Both the position numbers and the translations under genes were made by a program. A DNA stretch of 64,000 bases from Allochromatium humboldtianum (GTDB lineage: Bacteria > Pseudomonadota > Gammaproteobacteria > Chromatiales > Chromatiaceae), in the NCBI RefSeq assembly GCF_013385175.1, contig NZ_JABZEO010000008.1, forward strand, positions 150,238-214,237. The letters are read 5' to 3'. Within the stretch, counting starts at the first letter, position 1, and each line of letters begins with the position of its first letter. Below are positions 45,923-61,060 of the stretch, piece by piece. The notes under the pieces were generated by a model. It was not told the origin of the DNA. It saw nothing but the letters and a program-made list of their open reading frames with translations, and searched no databases.

Positions 45923-47362
45923 TCACTGAGACGCCTCGGAAGCCCCATCTTCATCACCCACTAGATCCGGCTCCAGACGCAATTCCTTGAGCTTACGAGT
46001 GAGAGTGTTGCGTCCCCATCCCAGGAGCCGCGCCGCATCCTGACGTCGCCCGCCGGTCTGTTCGAGCGCGGTCTGGATCAGGATGCGTTCGAAGGCCGGC
46101 AAGGCGGTGTCGAGCAGCCCCTCGCGGCCTTCCTTGAGCCGTTGTCGCGCCCAGCGGCGCAGACCCTGCTCCCAGGACTCGTCGCGGACGCTCTCGCTCA
46201 GACCGGCATTGAGTTCGGGCGGCAGATCCTCGGCATGGACGTGCTTGCCGGAGGCCATGACGGTCAACCAGCGGGCGGTATTCTCCAATTGTCGCACATT
46301 GCCCGGCCAGTCGAACTGCTGGAGCCGGTCGACAGCGTCCGGCAGCAGCACCTTGGATTCGCAACTCAGCTCGCGCGCGGCCTGAGCCAGGAAGTGACGC
46401 ATCAGCAACGGGATGTCCTCGCGCCGGTTGCGCAGGGCCGGCAGCTGGATGCGGATGACGTTGAGCCGGTGGAACAGGTCCTCGCGAAAGCGTCCCTCGC
46501 GCACGAGCTGTTCAAGGTTCTGATGCGTCGCCGCGATGATGCGAACATCGACCTTGATCGGCGCCATGCCGCCGACGCGGTAGAACTCGCCGTCGGCCAG
46601 CACCCGCAGCAGTCGGGTCTGCAACTCGGCCGGCATGTCGCCGATCTCGTCGAGAAAGAGGGTACCGCCGTCAGCCTGCTCGAAGCGACCCTCACGCCTT
46701 GCCTGAGCGCCGGTGAAGGAACCGCGCTCGTGGCCGAAGAGTTCAGACTCCAGCAGATCGCGCGGAATAGCGGCCATGTTGAGCGCGATGAATGGCCGCT
46801 CGCTCCTTGGACTGTGACGATGCAGGGCATGGGCGACCAGTTCCTTGCCCGTGCCCGACTCGCCATTGATGAGCACCGTGATGTTCGAGCGCGCCAGACG
46901 CCCGATGGCGCGAAAGACGTCCTGCATCGCCGGCGCCTCGCCGATGATGTCTGGTCCGCGCGTGACACTGGCCTCCTCGGCGCGTTCCTCGCGTCCACGC
47001 CGACAGGCCCGGCTGACCTGGGAGACGGCCTCATCGAGATCGAACGGCTTGGGCAGGTACTCGAAGGCTCCGTCCTGGAAGGCCGAGACCGCGCTGTCCA
47101 GATCCGAGTGCGCGGTCATGATGATCACCGGCAGCCCCGGATAGCGGCTCGTCACCTGACGCAGCAGTTCCAGCCCGTCGATCCCCGGCATCCGGATGTC
47201 GGTGAGGATCACATCGGGCTGCTCGCGCTGGAGCGATTCCAGGATGCCGACTCCATTGGAGAAACACGTCACCTGCATCTCGGCCTTGCGCAGTGCCCGA
47301 TCGAGAACCCAACGAATCGAGCGGTCGTCGTCGATGACCCAGACATTCGGTGCTCTAGTCAT
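45923..47362 (-). CDS. ntrC: Nitrogen regulation response regulator NtrC
   Basis: Sigma-54-dependent activator of nitrogen-limitation genes such as glnA. 479 residues. Receiver domain with [16 protein letters not shown] and the phospho-acceptor aspartate in [13 protein letters not shown]+ domain with Walker [15 protein letters not shown], Walker [14 protein letters not shown] and the sigma-54 loop as GSFTGA, where most family members have GAFTGA; C-terminal Fis-type helix-turn-helix [22 protein letters not shown]. It overlaps the ntrB stop by 8 bases. Confidence 0.96.
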   Translation of the reverse strand: MTRAPNVWVIDDDRSIRWVLDRALRKAEMQVTCFSNGVGILESLQREQPDVILTDIRMPGIDGLELLRQVTSRYPGLPVIIMTAHSDLDSAVSAFQDGAFEYLPKPFDLDEAVSQVSRACRRGREERAEEASVTRGPDIIGEAPAMQDVFRAIGRLARSNITVLINGESGTGKELVAHALHRHSPRSERPFIALNMAAIPRDLLESELFGHERGSFTGAQARREGRFEQADGGTLFLDEIGDMPAELQTRLLRVLADGEFYRVGGMAPIKVDVRIIAATHQNLEQLVREGRFREDLFHRLNVIRIQLPALRNRREDIPLLMRHFLAQAARELSCESKVLLPDAVDRLQQFDWPGNVRQLENTARWLTVMASGKHVHAEDLPPELNAGLSESVRDESWEQGLRRWARQRLKEGREGLLDTALPAFERILIQTALEQTGGRRQDAARLLGWGRNTLTRKLKELRLEPDLVGDEDGASEASQ

Positions 47363-48434
47363 GGCTCGGCTCCAAGGGAAGGTAGACATGGAAGATGGTA
47401 TCGCCCGGCTGACTCTCGCACTCGATCAAGCCGCCGTGCTGATTGATGAGTTCCTGGGCGATCGAGAGTCCGAGTCCTGTTCCATCCGGACGGCCCGAGA
47501 CCATGGGATAGAAGATCCGATCGCGGATCTCCTCAGGGATGCCCGGCCCATTGTCCCGAACCTGGATCTGCAGAACCAGTTTGTGACGGCGGCTGCCGAT
47601 GGTGAACTGTCGAAGCACGCGCGTCTTGAGTTGCAGACAGCCGTGCTGACCGGCCGCCGTCGCCGCGTTGCGCGCCAGATTGAGCAGGGCCTGGATCAAC
47701 CGATCCTGATCGGCGATGAAGTCCGGGATGCTCGGATCATAGTCACGATGTACTTTGGGTCCACGCGGAAACTCGGCCAGGATGAGCGTGCGCACGTGTT
47801 CCAGCACGTCATGGATGTTCACCGGCGTGCGGCGCGGCAGACGATGCGGGCCGATCATGCGGTTCATCAGCGCCTGCAAGCGGTCGGCCTCGTCGATGAT
47901 GATGCGGGTGTATTCGCGCAAGGCGGCATCCGGCAGTTCGCGCTCCAGGAGCTGGGCGGCGCCGCGCAGTCCGCCGAGCGGATTCTTGATCTCATGGGCC
48001 AGGCCGCGCAGCAGGGCCTGGGTCGCCTGGTGTTGCGACAGCAACTGTTCCTCGCGCGTGATCCTGAGCTGGCGGTCGACCTGATAGAGCTCGACCAGCA
48101 CTTCCTTCTCCGCATCAAAATGGTGCAGCGGTAAGACGGTGCAGTTCACTGTTTTGGTGCGTCCGTCGCCGATCAGGATATTGATCTCGCGCTCGGTGAA
48201 GGGATGACAGGAGGCGAGCGCTTCGTTCAGGCGCTCCTCGACGCTCGCATCCGGACAGGGCAGCAGACACGCGGCCGGCTGACCCAGCAGATGGCGCGCG
48301 CTGACCTCGAACAGTACCTCGGCGGCTGGATTGAGGTACTTCAACCGCAGTTGGGCGTCGAACAGCATCACGGCCGTATTGAGATGATCGAGGATCCGGC
48401 GCTCGAGCGTCGGTCTGGTCACGTGAGTCGTCAT
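47355..48434 (-). CDS. ntrB: Nitrogen regulation sensor kinase NtrB
   Basis: A cytoplasmic histidine kinase that phosphorylates or dephosphorylates NtrC according to the PII protein. 359 residues. A PAS domain (residues about 10-115: LDHLNTAVMLFDAQLRLKYLNPAAE), H-box GLAHEIKNPLGGLRGAAQ, N-box LLNLARNAATAA, and G-boxes VRDNGPGIP and GTGLGLSIAQELI. No membrane segment. Start with AGGA 8 bases upstream. Confidence 0.95.
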   Translation of the reverse strand: MTTHVTRPTLERRILDHLNTAVMLFDAQLRLKYLNPAAEVLFEVSARHLLGQPAACLLPCPDASVEERLNEALASCHPFTEREINILIGDGRTKTVNCTVLPLHHFDAEKEVLVELYQVDRQLRITREEQLLSQHQATQALLRGLAHEIKNPLGGLRGAAQLLERELPDAALREYTRIIIDEADRLQALMNRMIGPHRLPRRTPVNIHDVLEHVRTLILAEFPRGPKVHRDYDPSIPDFIADQDRLIQALLNLARNAATAAGQHGCLQLKTRVLRQFTIGSRRHKLVLQIQVRDNGPGIPEEIRDRIFYPMVSGRPDGTGLGLSIAQELINQHGGLIECESQPGDTIFHVYLPLEPSHD

Positions 48435-48592
48435 CCATTTGATCCTGAGGGTTCTTGGCTTCGCGGGACGCAAGGCACAGGCCGTTCCCTGTGAGTACGG
48501 ACGAAGGTCGCCGTTGCCGGCGAAACAAGCAAATACAGCGCCAGTCTTCGAGCCAAGCGCACGAGACCGCCATGAAACACAAGGCCGGCGGA

Positions 48593-49111
48593 TCAGGGCA
48601 GTTGGCCGGGCGCCCTGGGCTGACGAACTTGGAAGGTGCGGGGGGCGGATTGCGCGACGATCCGATCGTCGGCGCCACGGATCTGGAACTGAAGCCGATG
48701 ACGGCCGGCACCGAGTCCCGTCAGCTTGAACTGGGTATGAGCGCCCTCGACCGGAAGCGCATTCCCGTCGAGCAGCAGGAGCAGGCGATGACCGCCGATG
48801 AGGGAGGGATCGATCTGCAAACTCACCGGGATCCCCGACTCGCTCTCGGTCAGGATCTCATCGAGGCCGGGGGAGAGGATGTCGAGTGCGGCATAGGGAC
48901 CGCGATAGGCTTCGTCGGGCGAGCTTGGGCCAAGCGAGGCGGACGAAGTCGAGCCGGTGGGTGCACTGAAACGCACATCGACCCGTTCAGCTTCCCGCGT
49001 CTGACGATCGGAGAAATGGACCCGTCCCTCGGCGTCGACCCAGCGATAGATCTCCGCGTTGGACGGCGAGCAGACGAGCAGCGAAAGGAGGATCGGCGCG
49101 GGTCTGAGCAT
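48593..49111 (-). CDS. DUF4124 domain periplasmic protein
   Basis: A 172-residue protein with a signal peptide (LRPAPILLSLLVCSPSNA) and, directly after it, a DUF4124 motif (EIYRWVDAEGRVHFSDRQ). The second half (PVSLQIDPSLIGGHRLLLLLDG to the end) is predicted beta-rich. The function is unknown. It lies between glnA and ntrB, an order seen in other Chromatiales, and may be cotranscribed with them. Confidence 0.88.
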   Translation of the reverse strand: MLRPAPILLSLLVCSPSNAEIYRWVDAEGRVHFSDRQTREAERVDVRFSAPTGSTSSASLGPSSPDEAYRGPYAALDILSPGLDEILTESESGIPVSLQIDPSLIGGHRLLLLLDGNALPVEGAHTQFKLTGLGAGRHRLQFQIRGADDRIVAQSAPRTFQVRQPRAPGQLP

Positions 49112-49152
49112 GGTCTAAAGACTAGCCCAACCGCGCCGATCCGAACAGCCTT

Positions 49153-50556
49153 TTAGAGGCTGTAGTACATGTCGAACTCGACCGGATGGGTCGTCATGCG
49201 CATGCGCGTGACTTCCTTCATCTTGAGCTCGATGTAGGCATCGATCAGGTCATCGGTGAATACACCGCCGGCGGTCAGGAAGTCGCGATCCTGGTCGAGA
49301 TACTCCAGCGCCATGTCGAGCGAATGGCAGACGGTCGGGATCGCCTTGGCCTCTTCGCGCGGCAGGTCGTAGAGATCCTTGTCCATGGCGTCGCCCGGAT
49401 GGATCTTGTTCTGGATGCCGTCGAGACCGGCCATCATCATCGCCGAGAAGGCCAGATAGGGGTTGGCGGTGGCATCCGGGAAGCGCACCTCGATACGACG
49501 CGCCTTGGGGCTGGAGACGTGCGGGATGCGGATCGAGGCCGAGCGGTTGCGTGCCGAGTAGGCGAGCATGACCGGCGCTTCGAAGCCGGGCACCAGACGC
49601 TTGTAGGAGTTGGTCGAAGCGTTGGTGATGGCGTTGAGCGCGCGCGCGTGCTTGATGATGCCGCCGATGTAGTAGAGGGCCAGATCGGACAGACCGCCGT
49701 ACTTGTCGCCGGCGAACAGGTTCTGACCGTCCTTGGCGAGCGACTGGTGGACGTGCATGCCGCTACCGTTGTCGCCGACCAGCGGCTTGGGCATGAAGGT
49801 CGCGGTCTTGCCATAGGCGTGAGCGACGTTCTGCACCACGTACTTGAGGATCTGGTTCCAGTCGGCGCGCTTGACCAGGGTGCTGAACTGGGTGCCGATC
49901 TCGCACTGGCCGGCGGTGGCGACCTCGTGGTGGTGCACTTCGACCGGCACGCCCATCTCTTCGAGCGTCAGGCACATGGCCGCGCGCAGATCGTTGAGCG
50001 AGTCGACCGGCGGAACCGGGAAGTAACCGCCCTTGACGCTCGGACGATGGCCCATGTTGCCGTCGGGGAAGACGCGCTCGGAGTTCCAGCCGGCTTCCTC
50101 GGAGTCGACCTTGTAGAAGCAGCCGCTCATGTCGGCGCCCCAGCGGATGTCGTCGAGGATGAAGAACTCGGGCTCGGGACCGAAGAAGGCGGTGTCGGCG
50201 ATGCCGGTCGACTTCAGATAGGCCTCGGCGCGCTTGGCCACCGAACGCGGATCGCGCTCGTAGCCCTGCATGGTGTCGGGCTCGAGGATGTCGCAGCGGA
50301 CGATGAGCGTGGCCTCATCGGAGAAGGGGTCCATGACCGCCGTGTCGGCCTCGGGCATCAGCACCATGTCGGAGGCCTCGATGCCCTTCCAGCCGGCGAT
50401 CGAGGAGCCGTCGAACATCTTGCCGTCCTTGAACACGTCCTCATCGACGGTGTGGGCCGGCACGGAGACGTGCTGCTCCTTGCCACGGGTGTCAGTGAAG
50501 CGAAAATCGACGAATTTCACTTCATTTTCTTTGATCATCTTAATGACGTCAGTCAT
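49153..50556 (-). CDS. glnA: Glutamine synthetase type I
   Basis: Makes glutamine from glutamate, ammonia and ATP; the dodecamer is the main ammonia-assimilating enzyme. 467 residues, GlnA type I-beta. Motifs: [39 protein letters not shown] with metal-binding glutamates, the substrate stretch [11 protein letters not shown], and the adenylylation tyrosine in [10 protein letters not shown]. Start at [12 protein letters not shown]. Preceded by a 479-base gap with a sigma-54 promoter candidate, and followed downstream by DUF4124 and ntrBC. Confidence 0.97.
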   Translation of the reverse strand: MTDVIKMIKENEVKFVDFRFTDTRGKEQHVSVPAHTVDEDVFKDGKMFDGSSIAGWKGIEASDMVLMPEADTAVMDPFSDEATLIVRCDILEPDTMQGYERDPRSVAKRAEAYLKSTGIADTAFFGPEPEFFILDDIRWGADMSGCFYKVDSEEAGWNSERVFPDGNMGHRPSVKGGYFPVPPVDSLNDLRAAMCLTLEEMGVPVEVHHHEVATAGQCEIGTQFSTLVKRADWNQILKYVVQNVAHAYGKTATFMPKPLVGDNGSGMHVHQSLAKDGQNLFAGDKYGGLSDLALYYIGGIIKHARALNAITNASTNSYKRLVPGFEAPVMLAYSARNRSASIRIPHVSSPKARRIEVRFPDATANPYLAFSAMMMAGLDGIQNKIHPGDAMDKDLYDLPREEAKAIPTVCHSLDMALEYLDQDRDFLTAGGVFTDDLIDAYIELKMKEVTRMRMTTHPVEFDMYYSL

Positions 50557-51035
50557 TCGAATTGTCTCCGCTACGTGGTATCTACGAACAGTCTGGCCGG
50601 CCAACGCGATGCACTCTAAATCGATCCGCTAAGGCTCGATGCGGGAGCCTAGCAGGTCGCGTCGCGCGTCGCACGAAATCGGTCATCCCGAATGATGGTG
50701 GTTGCCATGGTCGTTGGCATCGATCCGCGACCCGGTGGGCTCGCCATCGCCTCGCGCCCATTAAGCAACGAACAAGCCAATAAGAGGCATCCAGGATCGT
50801 CAAGTGGAGGGCGCCAGACCATCACTTCCGAGTTGGGCCATTAATTCATTAAAAAACATTGGTTTGAGTTTCGGGCTTGGTTTCGACATGGCGCGTTCGG
50901 CTTGGTGCGCCGCTCTCCAGCTTGACCAAGCCCGATCGCCACGCGAGCGATCCGCACTCTAAATGCACTCAAATGGACGGGGGCGCACTTTTTTGCACCA
51001 AAAAAGCGCGAAACTCCAGTTCACTCCAAGATGGG
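50557..51035. other. glnA control region, no gene
   Basis: This 479-base gap lies between the convergent-side end of the cation transporter gene and glnA. It contains no credible reading frame. It holds a sigma-54 promoter candidate, an A/T-rich tract at 50839-50864 that could bend or bind IHF, NtrC-like half-sites (TGCACT at 50964-50969 with TGGACG at 50974-50979), and an 11-base direct repeat GCACTCTAAAT at 50611-50621 and 50954-50964. Confidence 0.6.
50765..50779 (-). promoter_or_regulatory. Candidate sigma-54 promoter of glnA
   Basis: On the minus strand it reads TGGCTTGTTCGTTGC: the invariant GG and GC are exactly 10 bases apart, matching the -24/-12 consensus TGGCACG-N4-TTGC at all but two positions. 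Transcription would begin near 50753, giving a leader of about 195 bases. NtrC, encoded downstream, would be the activator. Confidence 0.6.
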
Positions 51036-52190
51036 TCATCCAAAGTAGACCCGAACCCGACCAAAAGCCGAATCCTCACGCAGGGCCTCCGCCAGTTCGG
51101 CGCACAGCCGCTTAGGATCGGAACCCGTGCGCTGACAAGCCGTGATCGGAAAGAAGACCTCGACCTCGATTCGTCCACCCAGATAGTGCAGCAGCAGGCG
51201 CTGGCGCTCGTTGGCGGCCGGAATCGCCGACCACAGCGAAGCGAGTCGTGCCAGGGCTTCGGCACGCAACGGTAGTGGGGGCACCTCCGGCTTGCTTGCA
51301 TCGTCCTCGGGATCGATATGGACGGTTACGTCCGTCATGTCCGAGATCTCGCGCTTGAGTCGCTGCTCGACCAGGACACTGATCATATGGCCTTCAGAGA
51401 CGCTGATGTCGGGGTCGACCAGCACATGGACATCGGCCGAGACCTGTCCGCCGAGCCGGCGCGTGCGCAGCATATGGATGTCGCGCACGCCGCCGACCGA
51501 GCGGATGGTCTGCGCGACCTCGGTGATGCGTTCGGATTCCAGTCCGGTGTCCACCAGCTCGCTGATCGCACCCCAGCCCAATTCCCAGGCGATGCGCGCG
51601 ATCATCAGCGCGACGATGAAGGCGGCGATGGCATCCAGATAGGTCAGACCCGCCATGGTGCCGGCAATACCGATCAGCACCACGATCGAAGAGATGGCAT
51701 CGCTGCGATGATGCCAGGCATTGGCGCGCAGCAGATCCGAGCGCACCCGTTTGGCATAGCCGAGCGTCCACCAGTAGAGCCATTCCTTCGCGCCGATCGA
51801 GGCCAGGGTCGCGGCGAGCGCCAGGGCGTCGGGTTTCAGCAGCGCGTCCGGCTCGAAGAGTCGATGCACGGCATCCCAGCCGATGCCGAGGGCGATCAGC
51901 AGCAGCAGCGTTCCGAGGGCCAGGGTGGCGACGGTCTCGTAGCGTGCGTGCCCATAGGGATGGTTCTGATCGGGCTGCTGACTGGCATGATGTCCGGCGA
52001 CATAGACCAGTACGTCCGAGAGCAGATCGGACAGCGAGTGGATGCCGTCGGCGATCAACGCCTGCGAGTGACCCAGGAGTCCGGCGAAGATCTTGATCAC
52101 CGACAGCACCAGATTGAGGACGGCGCCGACGATGGAGGTGCGTGAGATCGCCTGACGGCGTTCGAGCGTGGCGGCTGAGGGGGCGTTCAC
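51036..52190 (-). CDS. Cation diffusion facilitator family transporter
   Basis: A proton-driven exporter of divalent metal ions such as zinc, iron or manganese. 384 residues with about six membrane helices. The metal site is formed by ADGIHSLSDLLSD in helix 2 and HHRSDAISS in helix 5, the HxxxD/DxxxD type; a histidine-rich loop (HHASQQPDQNHPYGHARYE) follows helix 2. The cytoplasmic C-terminal domain (RDIHMLRTRRLGGQVSADVHVLV) is followed by an extra domain of about 90 residues not present in short family members. Confidence 0.92.
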   Translation of the reverse strand: MNAPSAATLERRQAISRTSIVGAVLNLVLSVIKIFAGLLGHSQALIADGIHSLSDLLSDVLVYVAGHHASQQPDQNHPYGHARYETVATLALGTLLLLIALGIGWDAVHRLFEPDALLKPDALALAATLASIGAKEWLYWWTLGYAKRVRSDLLRANAWHHRSDAISSIVVLIGIAGTMAGLTYLDAIAAFIVALMIARIAWELGWGAISELVDTGLESERITEVAQTIRSVGGVRDIHMLRTRRLGGQVSADVHVLVDPDISVSEGHMISVLVEQRLKREISDMTDVTVHIDPEDDASKPEVPPLPLRAEALARLASLWSAIPAANERQRLLLHYLGGRIEVEVFFPITACQRTGSDPKRLCAELAEALREDSAFGRVRVYFG

Positions 52191-52381
52191 GAGGCTGGAT
52201 TATCTCGATCGATGACGATTGGCTCGGACGCGCAGTATACGCTGCCGGCGTCCACTGGCCCATGCGTGCGTCGTCTCCAACGAACGGATTCGACCGCGAT
52301 CGGTGATCGGGTCGGGCACATCGGCGAGCGACCGAATATACTGTGCGACTTTGCCGAACAAAGCCCTCACAGGAGTCCATC

Positions 52382-53287
<906 letters not shown>

Positions 53288-53308
53288 GCGGGAGAGGTTC
53301 TTTTGGAT

Positions 53309-55384
53309 ATGTCGACGACTGATCTGCTCATCGAGATCGGGACCGAGGAACTCCCGCCGATCGCCCTGCCCGTCCTGTCGCGCGCCTTCACGGAAGGTTT
53401 TCGCGACCAGCTCAAGACCAACGGGATCGGGTTCGAGACGATCGAATCCTTCGCCGCGCCACGACGTCTGGCCCTGTTGATCCAGGGCATCCAGACGCGC
53501 CAGCCCGATCAGGAGAACGTGCGCCGGGGTCCGGCGGTCCAGGCGGCGTTTGATGCGGAGGGCCAGCCGACCAAGGCTCTGCTCGGCTTCGCGCGCTCCT
53601 GTGGGGTCGAGGTCGAGGCGCTGGGACGCGAGGAGACCGACAAGGGAAGCTGGCTGGTTCATCGCAGCGTTACGCCCGGTCGGGAGACGGCCCAACTGGT
53701 GCCGGACATGACCGAGGCCGCACTCGCGGGGCTGCCGATCCCCAAGCGGATGCGCTGGGGTGATCGCAGCGAAGAGTTCGTGCGCCCGGTGCACTGGGTC
53801 TGTCTGCTGCTCGGCACCGAACCCGTCGCGGGCACGGTCATGGGTCTGCCCGCCGAGACCCGCACCCGTGGTCATCGCTTCCATCACCCGGCGCCGATCG
53901 CCATCGGCCAGGCGTCGGACTATGCCGCGACCCTGCGCGAACAGGGCCGGGTCGAGCCGTCCTTCGAGCTTCGGCGCGAGCGCATCCGCGAGCAGGTCAT
54001 GAGTCTCGCGGCTTCCAACGGACTGCGGGCGCGCATCGCCCCCGAGCTGCTCGACGAGGTCACGGCTCTGGTCGAGTGGCCGCAGGCGCTGCTGTGCAAG
54101 TTCGACGAGCGCTTCCTGGAGATCCCGCCGGAAGTGCTGATCGAGACCATGCAGAGCAACCAGAAGTATTTCCCGGTCGAGGACATGAACGGGGCGCTTC
54201 AAGCCCACTTCATCACTGTGGCCAATATCGAGAGCCGCGACCCCGATCAGGTGCGCGCCGGCAACGAGCGCGTCATCCGTCCGCGTTTCTCCGACGCCGC
54301 CTTCTTCTGGTCGCAGGATCTCAAGCAGCCGCTCGAAGCCTTCGCGCCCCGGCTGGAGACCGTGGTCTTCCAGGACAAGCTCGGCACCCAAGCAGCCAAG
54401 TGCGCGCGCGTGGCCCGACTCGGACGCGAGCTGGCCCCGACGATCGGCGTCGATGCGGCGCTGGTCGAGCGCGCCGCCGCGCTGTCCAAGTGCGACCTCA
54501 TGACCGCGATGGTGTTCGAGTTCCCCGGACTCCAGGGCATCATGGGGCGCTATTACGCCGAGCGATCGGGCGAAGACGCCTGTGTCAGCGCGGCGATGGA
54601 GGATCAGTACCGGCCGCGCTTCGCCGGTGACGACCTGCCGGCCAGTCCCTGCGGCCGGGCGCTGGCGCTCGCCGACCGGCTCGACACCCTGGTCGGCATC
54701 TTCGGCATCGGACTGCGCCCGACCGGCACCAAGGACCCCTATGCCCTGCGCCGCGCCTCGATCGCGGTGCTCCGGCTGCTGATCGAGACCCCGCTCGACC
54801 TGGATCTGCGCGACCTGCTCGAACGCGCCGCCGCCGGTTTCCCGGCCGGTCTCCTGGCCGAGGACACGGTCGAGGCGGTCCTGGGCTACATGCTGGAGCG
54901 TCTGCGCGGCTATTACAGTGACCGGGTGGTCGCGGTCGATACGGTCGAGTCGGTCATCCACACGGGCGTGACCAACCCCTGGGATCTGGACCGGCGCATC
55001 GTGGCCGTCACCCAGTTCCGCCGTCTGCCCGCCGCCGATGCCCTGGCGGCGGCCAACAAGCGTATCCGCAACATCCTGCTCAAGGCCGATCCGGCTGACC
55101 TGACCGAAGGTGGACCGAACCCGGCGCTGCTGGTCGAGGTGCCCGAACAGCGGCTGGCCGAACGGATCGCCGAACTCGAAACGCGGGTCGAGCCGCTGGC
55201 CCAGGCACGCGACTATGTTGCGATCCTTGAGACCTTGGCCGAGCTGCGCGAGGACGTCGACGCCTTCTTCGACGAGGTCATGGTGATGGCGGAAGACCCG
55301 GCCACGCGGCGCAACCGGCTCCAGTTGCTGCGATCGCTGTCGGCGCTGTTCCTGCGCGTGGCCGACATCTCGCGGCTTCAGTGA
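53309..55384 (+). CDS. glyS: Glycyl-tRNA synthetase beta subunit
   Basis: The tRNA-binding beta subunit, 691 residues. N-terminus TTDLLIEIGTEELPPIALPV, then KRMRWGDRSEEFVRPVHWV, MQSNQKYFPVEDMNGALQAHF, and an HD-like region with KCDLMTAMVFEFPGLQGIMG. The C-terminal part is the anticodon-binding helical domain. AGAGG lies 11 bases before the ATG at 53309 and 5 bases before a TTG at 53303, so either start is possible. Confidence 0.96.
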   Translation: MSTTDLLIEIGTEELPPIALPVLSRAFTEGFRDQLKTNGIGFETIESFAAPRRLALLIQGIQTRQPDQENVRRGPAVQAAFDAEGQPTKALLGFARSCGVEVEALGREETDKGSWLVHRSVTPGRETAQLVPDMTEAALAGLPIPKRMRWGDRSEEFVRPVHWVCLLLGTEPVAGTVMGLPAETRTRGHRFHHPAPIAIGQASDYAATLREQGRVEPSFELRRERIREQVMSLAASNGLRARIAPELLDEVTALVEWPQALLCKFDERFLEIPPEVLIETMQSNQKYFPVEDMNGALQAHFITVANIESRDPDQVRAGNERVIRPRFSDAAFFWSQDLKQPLEAFAPRLETVVFQDKLGTQAAKCARVARLGRELAPTIGVDAALVERAAALSKCDLMTAMVFEFPGLQGIMGRYYAERSGEDACVSAAMEDQYRPRFAGDDLPASPCGRALALADRLDTLVGIFGIGLRPTGTKDPYALRRASIAVLRLLIETPLDLDLRDLLERAAAGFPAGLLAEDTVEAVLGYMLERLRGYYSDRVVAVDTVESVIHTGVTNPWDLDRRIVAVTQFRRLPAADALAAANKRIRNILLKADPADLTEGGPNPALLVEVPEQRLAERIAELETRVEPLAQARDYVAILETLAELREDVDAFFDEVMVMAEDPATRRNRLQLLRSLSALFLRVADISRLQ

Positions 55385-55415
55385 CGGCCGGACCACGACC
55401 AGAATCGGCGCCCAC

Positions 55416-55979
55416 ATGACCGATCGGCTCGTCATCCTCGACCGCGACGGCGTCATCAACCAGGACTCCGACGACTACATCAAGTCGCTGGACGAATGGA
55501 TCCCGATCCCCGGCAGCATCGAAGCCATCGCACGGCTGTCGCATGCCGGCTTTCGGGTCGCGGTCGCCACCAACCAATCGGGACTGGCGCGCGGACTGTT
55601 CAAGCTCGAAATGCTCAACGCCATCCATCAGCGCTTGCGCGAGCGCGTGGAGGCCGAGGGCGGGCGCATCGAACTGATCGCCTTCTGTCCGCACGGACCC
55701 GACGACGGCTGCGATTGCCGCAAGCCGCGTCCGGGACTGCTGCTGGAGATCGCCGCGCGCTTCGATGTGGAATTGGCCAGCGTCCCCTTCATCGGCGACT
55801 CGCTCGGCGACATCCAGGCCGCGCGTGCTGCCGGCGCCCGACCCTGGCTGGTGCGTTCCGGCAAGGGCGAGCGCACCCTGGAACGTCTGCGTGAGCAGGG
55901 CATGGACAACGAATCGCGCGACATCCCGATCTATCCCGACCTCAACGCCGCCGCCACCGCGCTCATCGACACCCTCTAG
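55416..55979 (+). CDS. gmhB: D,D-heptose 1,7-bisphosphate phosphatase
   Basis: Removes the 7-phosphate from D-glycero-manno-heptose 1,7-bisphosphate, a step in making the LPS core heptose. 187 residues. HAD motifs: ILDRDGVINQDSDDY with the nucleophile aspartate, VATNQSGLARG, RKPRPG with the lysine, and FIGDSLGDIQAA. The zinc-binding cysteines lie in FCPHGPDDGCDCRKP. Preceded by glyS and followed by plsC after 9 bases. Confidence 0.93.
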   Translation: MTDRLVILDRDGVINQDSDDYIKSLDEWIPIPGSIEAIARLSHAGFRVAVATNQSGLARGLFKLEMLNAIHQRLRERVEAEGGRIELIAFCPHGPDDGCDCRKPRPGLLLEIAARFDVELASVPFIGDSLGDIQAARAAGARPWLVRSGKGERTLERLREQGMDNESRDIPIYPDLNAAATALIDTL

Positions 55980-55988
55980 GCTGAACTT

Positions 55989-56696
55989 ATGACCCTGCTG
56001 CGTTCCCTGCTGTTTCAGCTGATCCTGATCGGATCGAGCCTGTTGTATTCGCTCGCGATCCTGGCGCTCGGGTCCGGCGACTCGGGCCGGCGCGCACCAC
56101 GCCTGGCGCGCTCCTGGGCCAGAGTCAATCTCAAGGCGTTGAAGATCCTCTGCGGGCTGGACTATCGCGTGCACGGCCTGGAGCATTTGCCCACAGACAA
56201 TGCGATCGTGCTCTGCAAGCACCAGTCCGCCTGGGAGATCCTCGCGCTCAGAGCGCTGCTGCCGCCGGAACAATCCTGGGTACTCAAGCAGGAGCTGATC
56301 CGCATCCCGGTCTTCGGTCAGGCGCTCAAGCGGTTGAGTCACATCGCGATCGATCGTGCGGCCGGACGGCGCGAGATCACCCGTCTCATCCGCGAGGGCA
56401 GCGCATTACTGGAAGGCGGGCACTGGGTGGTGATCTTCCCCGAGGGTACGCGGGTCGCGCCCGGAACCCAGGGCAGCTACAACATCGGCGGCGCCCTGCT
56501 CGCCGAGCGCACAGGGCGACCCGTGGCGCCCATCGCCCACAATGCCGGTGTCTTCTGGGGACGTCGGAGTCTGGTCAAGCGTCCTGGAACCATCGATCTG
56601 GTGATCGGCCCGAGCATCCAGACCCAGGGGCGCAAGGCCACCGATATCAACGCCGAGGTCGAGCGCTGGATCGAGCAGACCGTCGCGAGGCTCTAG
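55989..56696 (+). CDS. plsC: 1-acyl-sn-glycerol-3-phosphate acyltransferase
   Basis: Makes phosphatidic acid by acylating lysophosphatidic acid at the inner membrane. 235 residues. An N-terminal membrane helix (SLLFQLILIGSSLLYSLAILAL) precedes the catalytic block CKHQSAWEILALR, an HX4E variant of the usual HX4D, and the substrate block VIFPEGTRVAPG. The E variant is common in beta- and gammaproteobacterial PlsC. The HLSHIAIDR-like block (LKRLSHIAIDRAAGRREI) is also present. Convergent with gyrB. Confidence 0.92.
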   Translation: MTLLRSLLFQLILIGSSLLYSLAILALGSGDSGRRAPRLARSWARVNLKALKILCGLDYRVHGLEHLPTDNAIVLCKHQSAWEILALRALLPPEQSWVLKQELIRIPVFGQALKRLSHIAIDRAAGRREITRLIREGSALLEGGHWVVIFPEGTRVAPGTQGSYNIGGALLAERTGRPVAPIAHNAGVFWGRRSLVKRPGTIDLVIGPSIQTQGRKATDINAEVERWIEQTVARL

Positions 56697-56705
56697 CGTC
56701 GGAAT

Positions 56706-56730
56706 GCCTGGGCCGGTTCTCGACCCAGGC
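56706..56730. terminator. Hairpin between convergent plsC and gyrB
   Basis: GCCTGGG (56706-56712) pairs with CCCAGGC (56724-56730) around an 11-base loop in the 48-base gap between the two stops. There is no T-run, so termination strength is uncertain. Confidence 0.45.
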
Positions 56731-56744
56731 CCCAACCCTGGAAC

Positions 56745-61022
<4,278 letters not shown>

Positions 61023-61060
61023 TCAGCCTCACGCCGAGGGGAACGATGCTGGCGGGCGTG

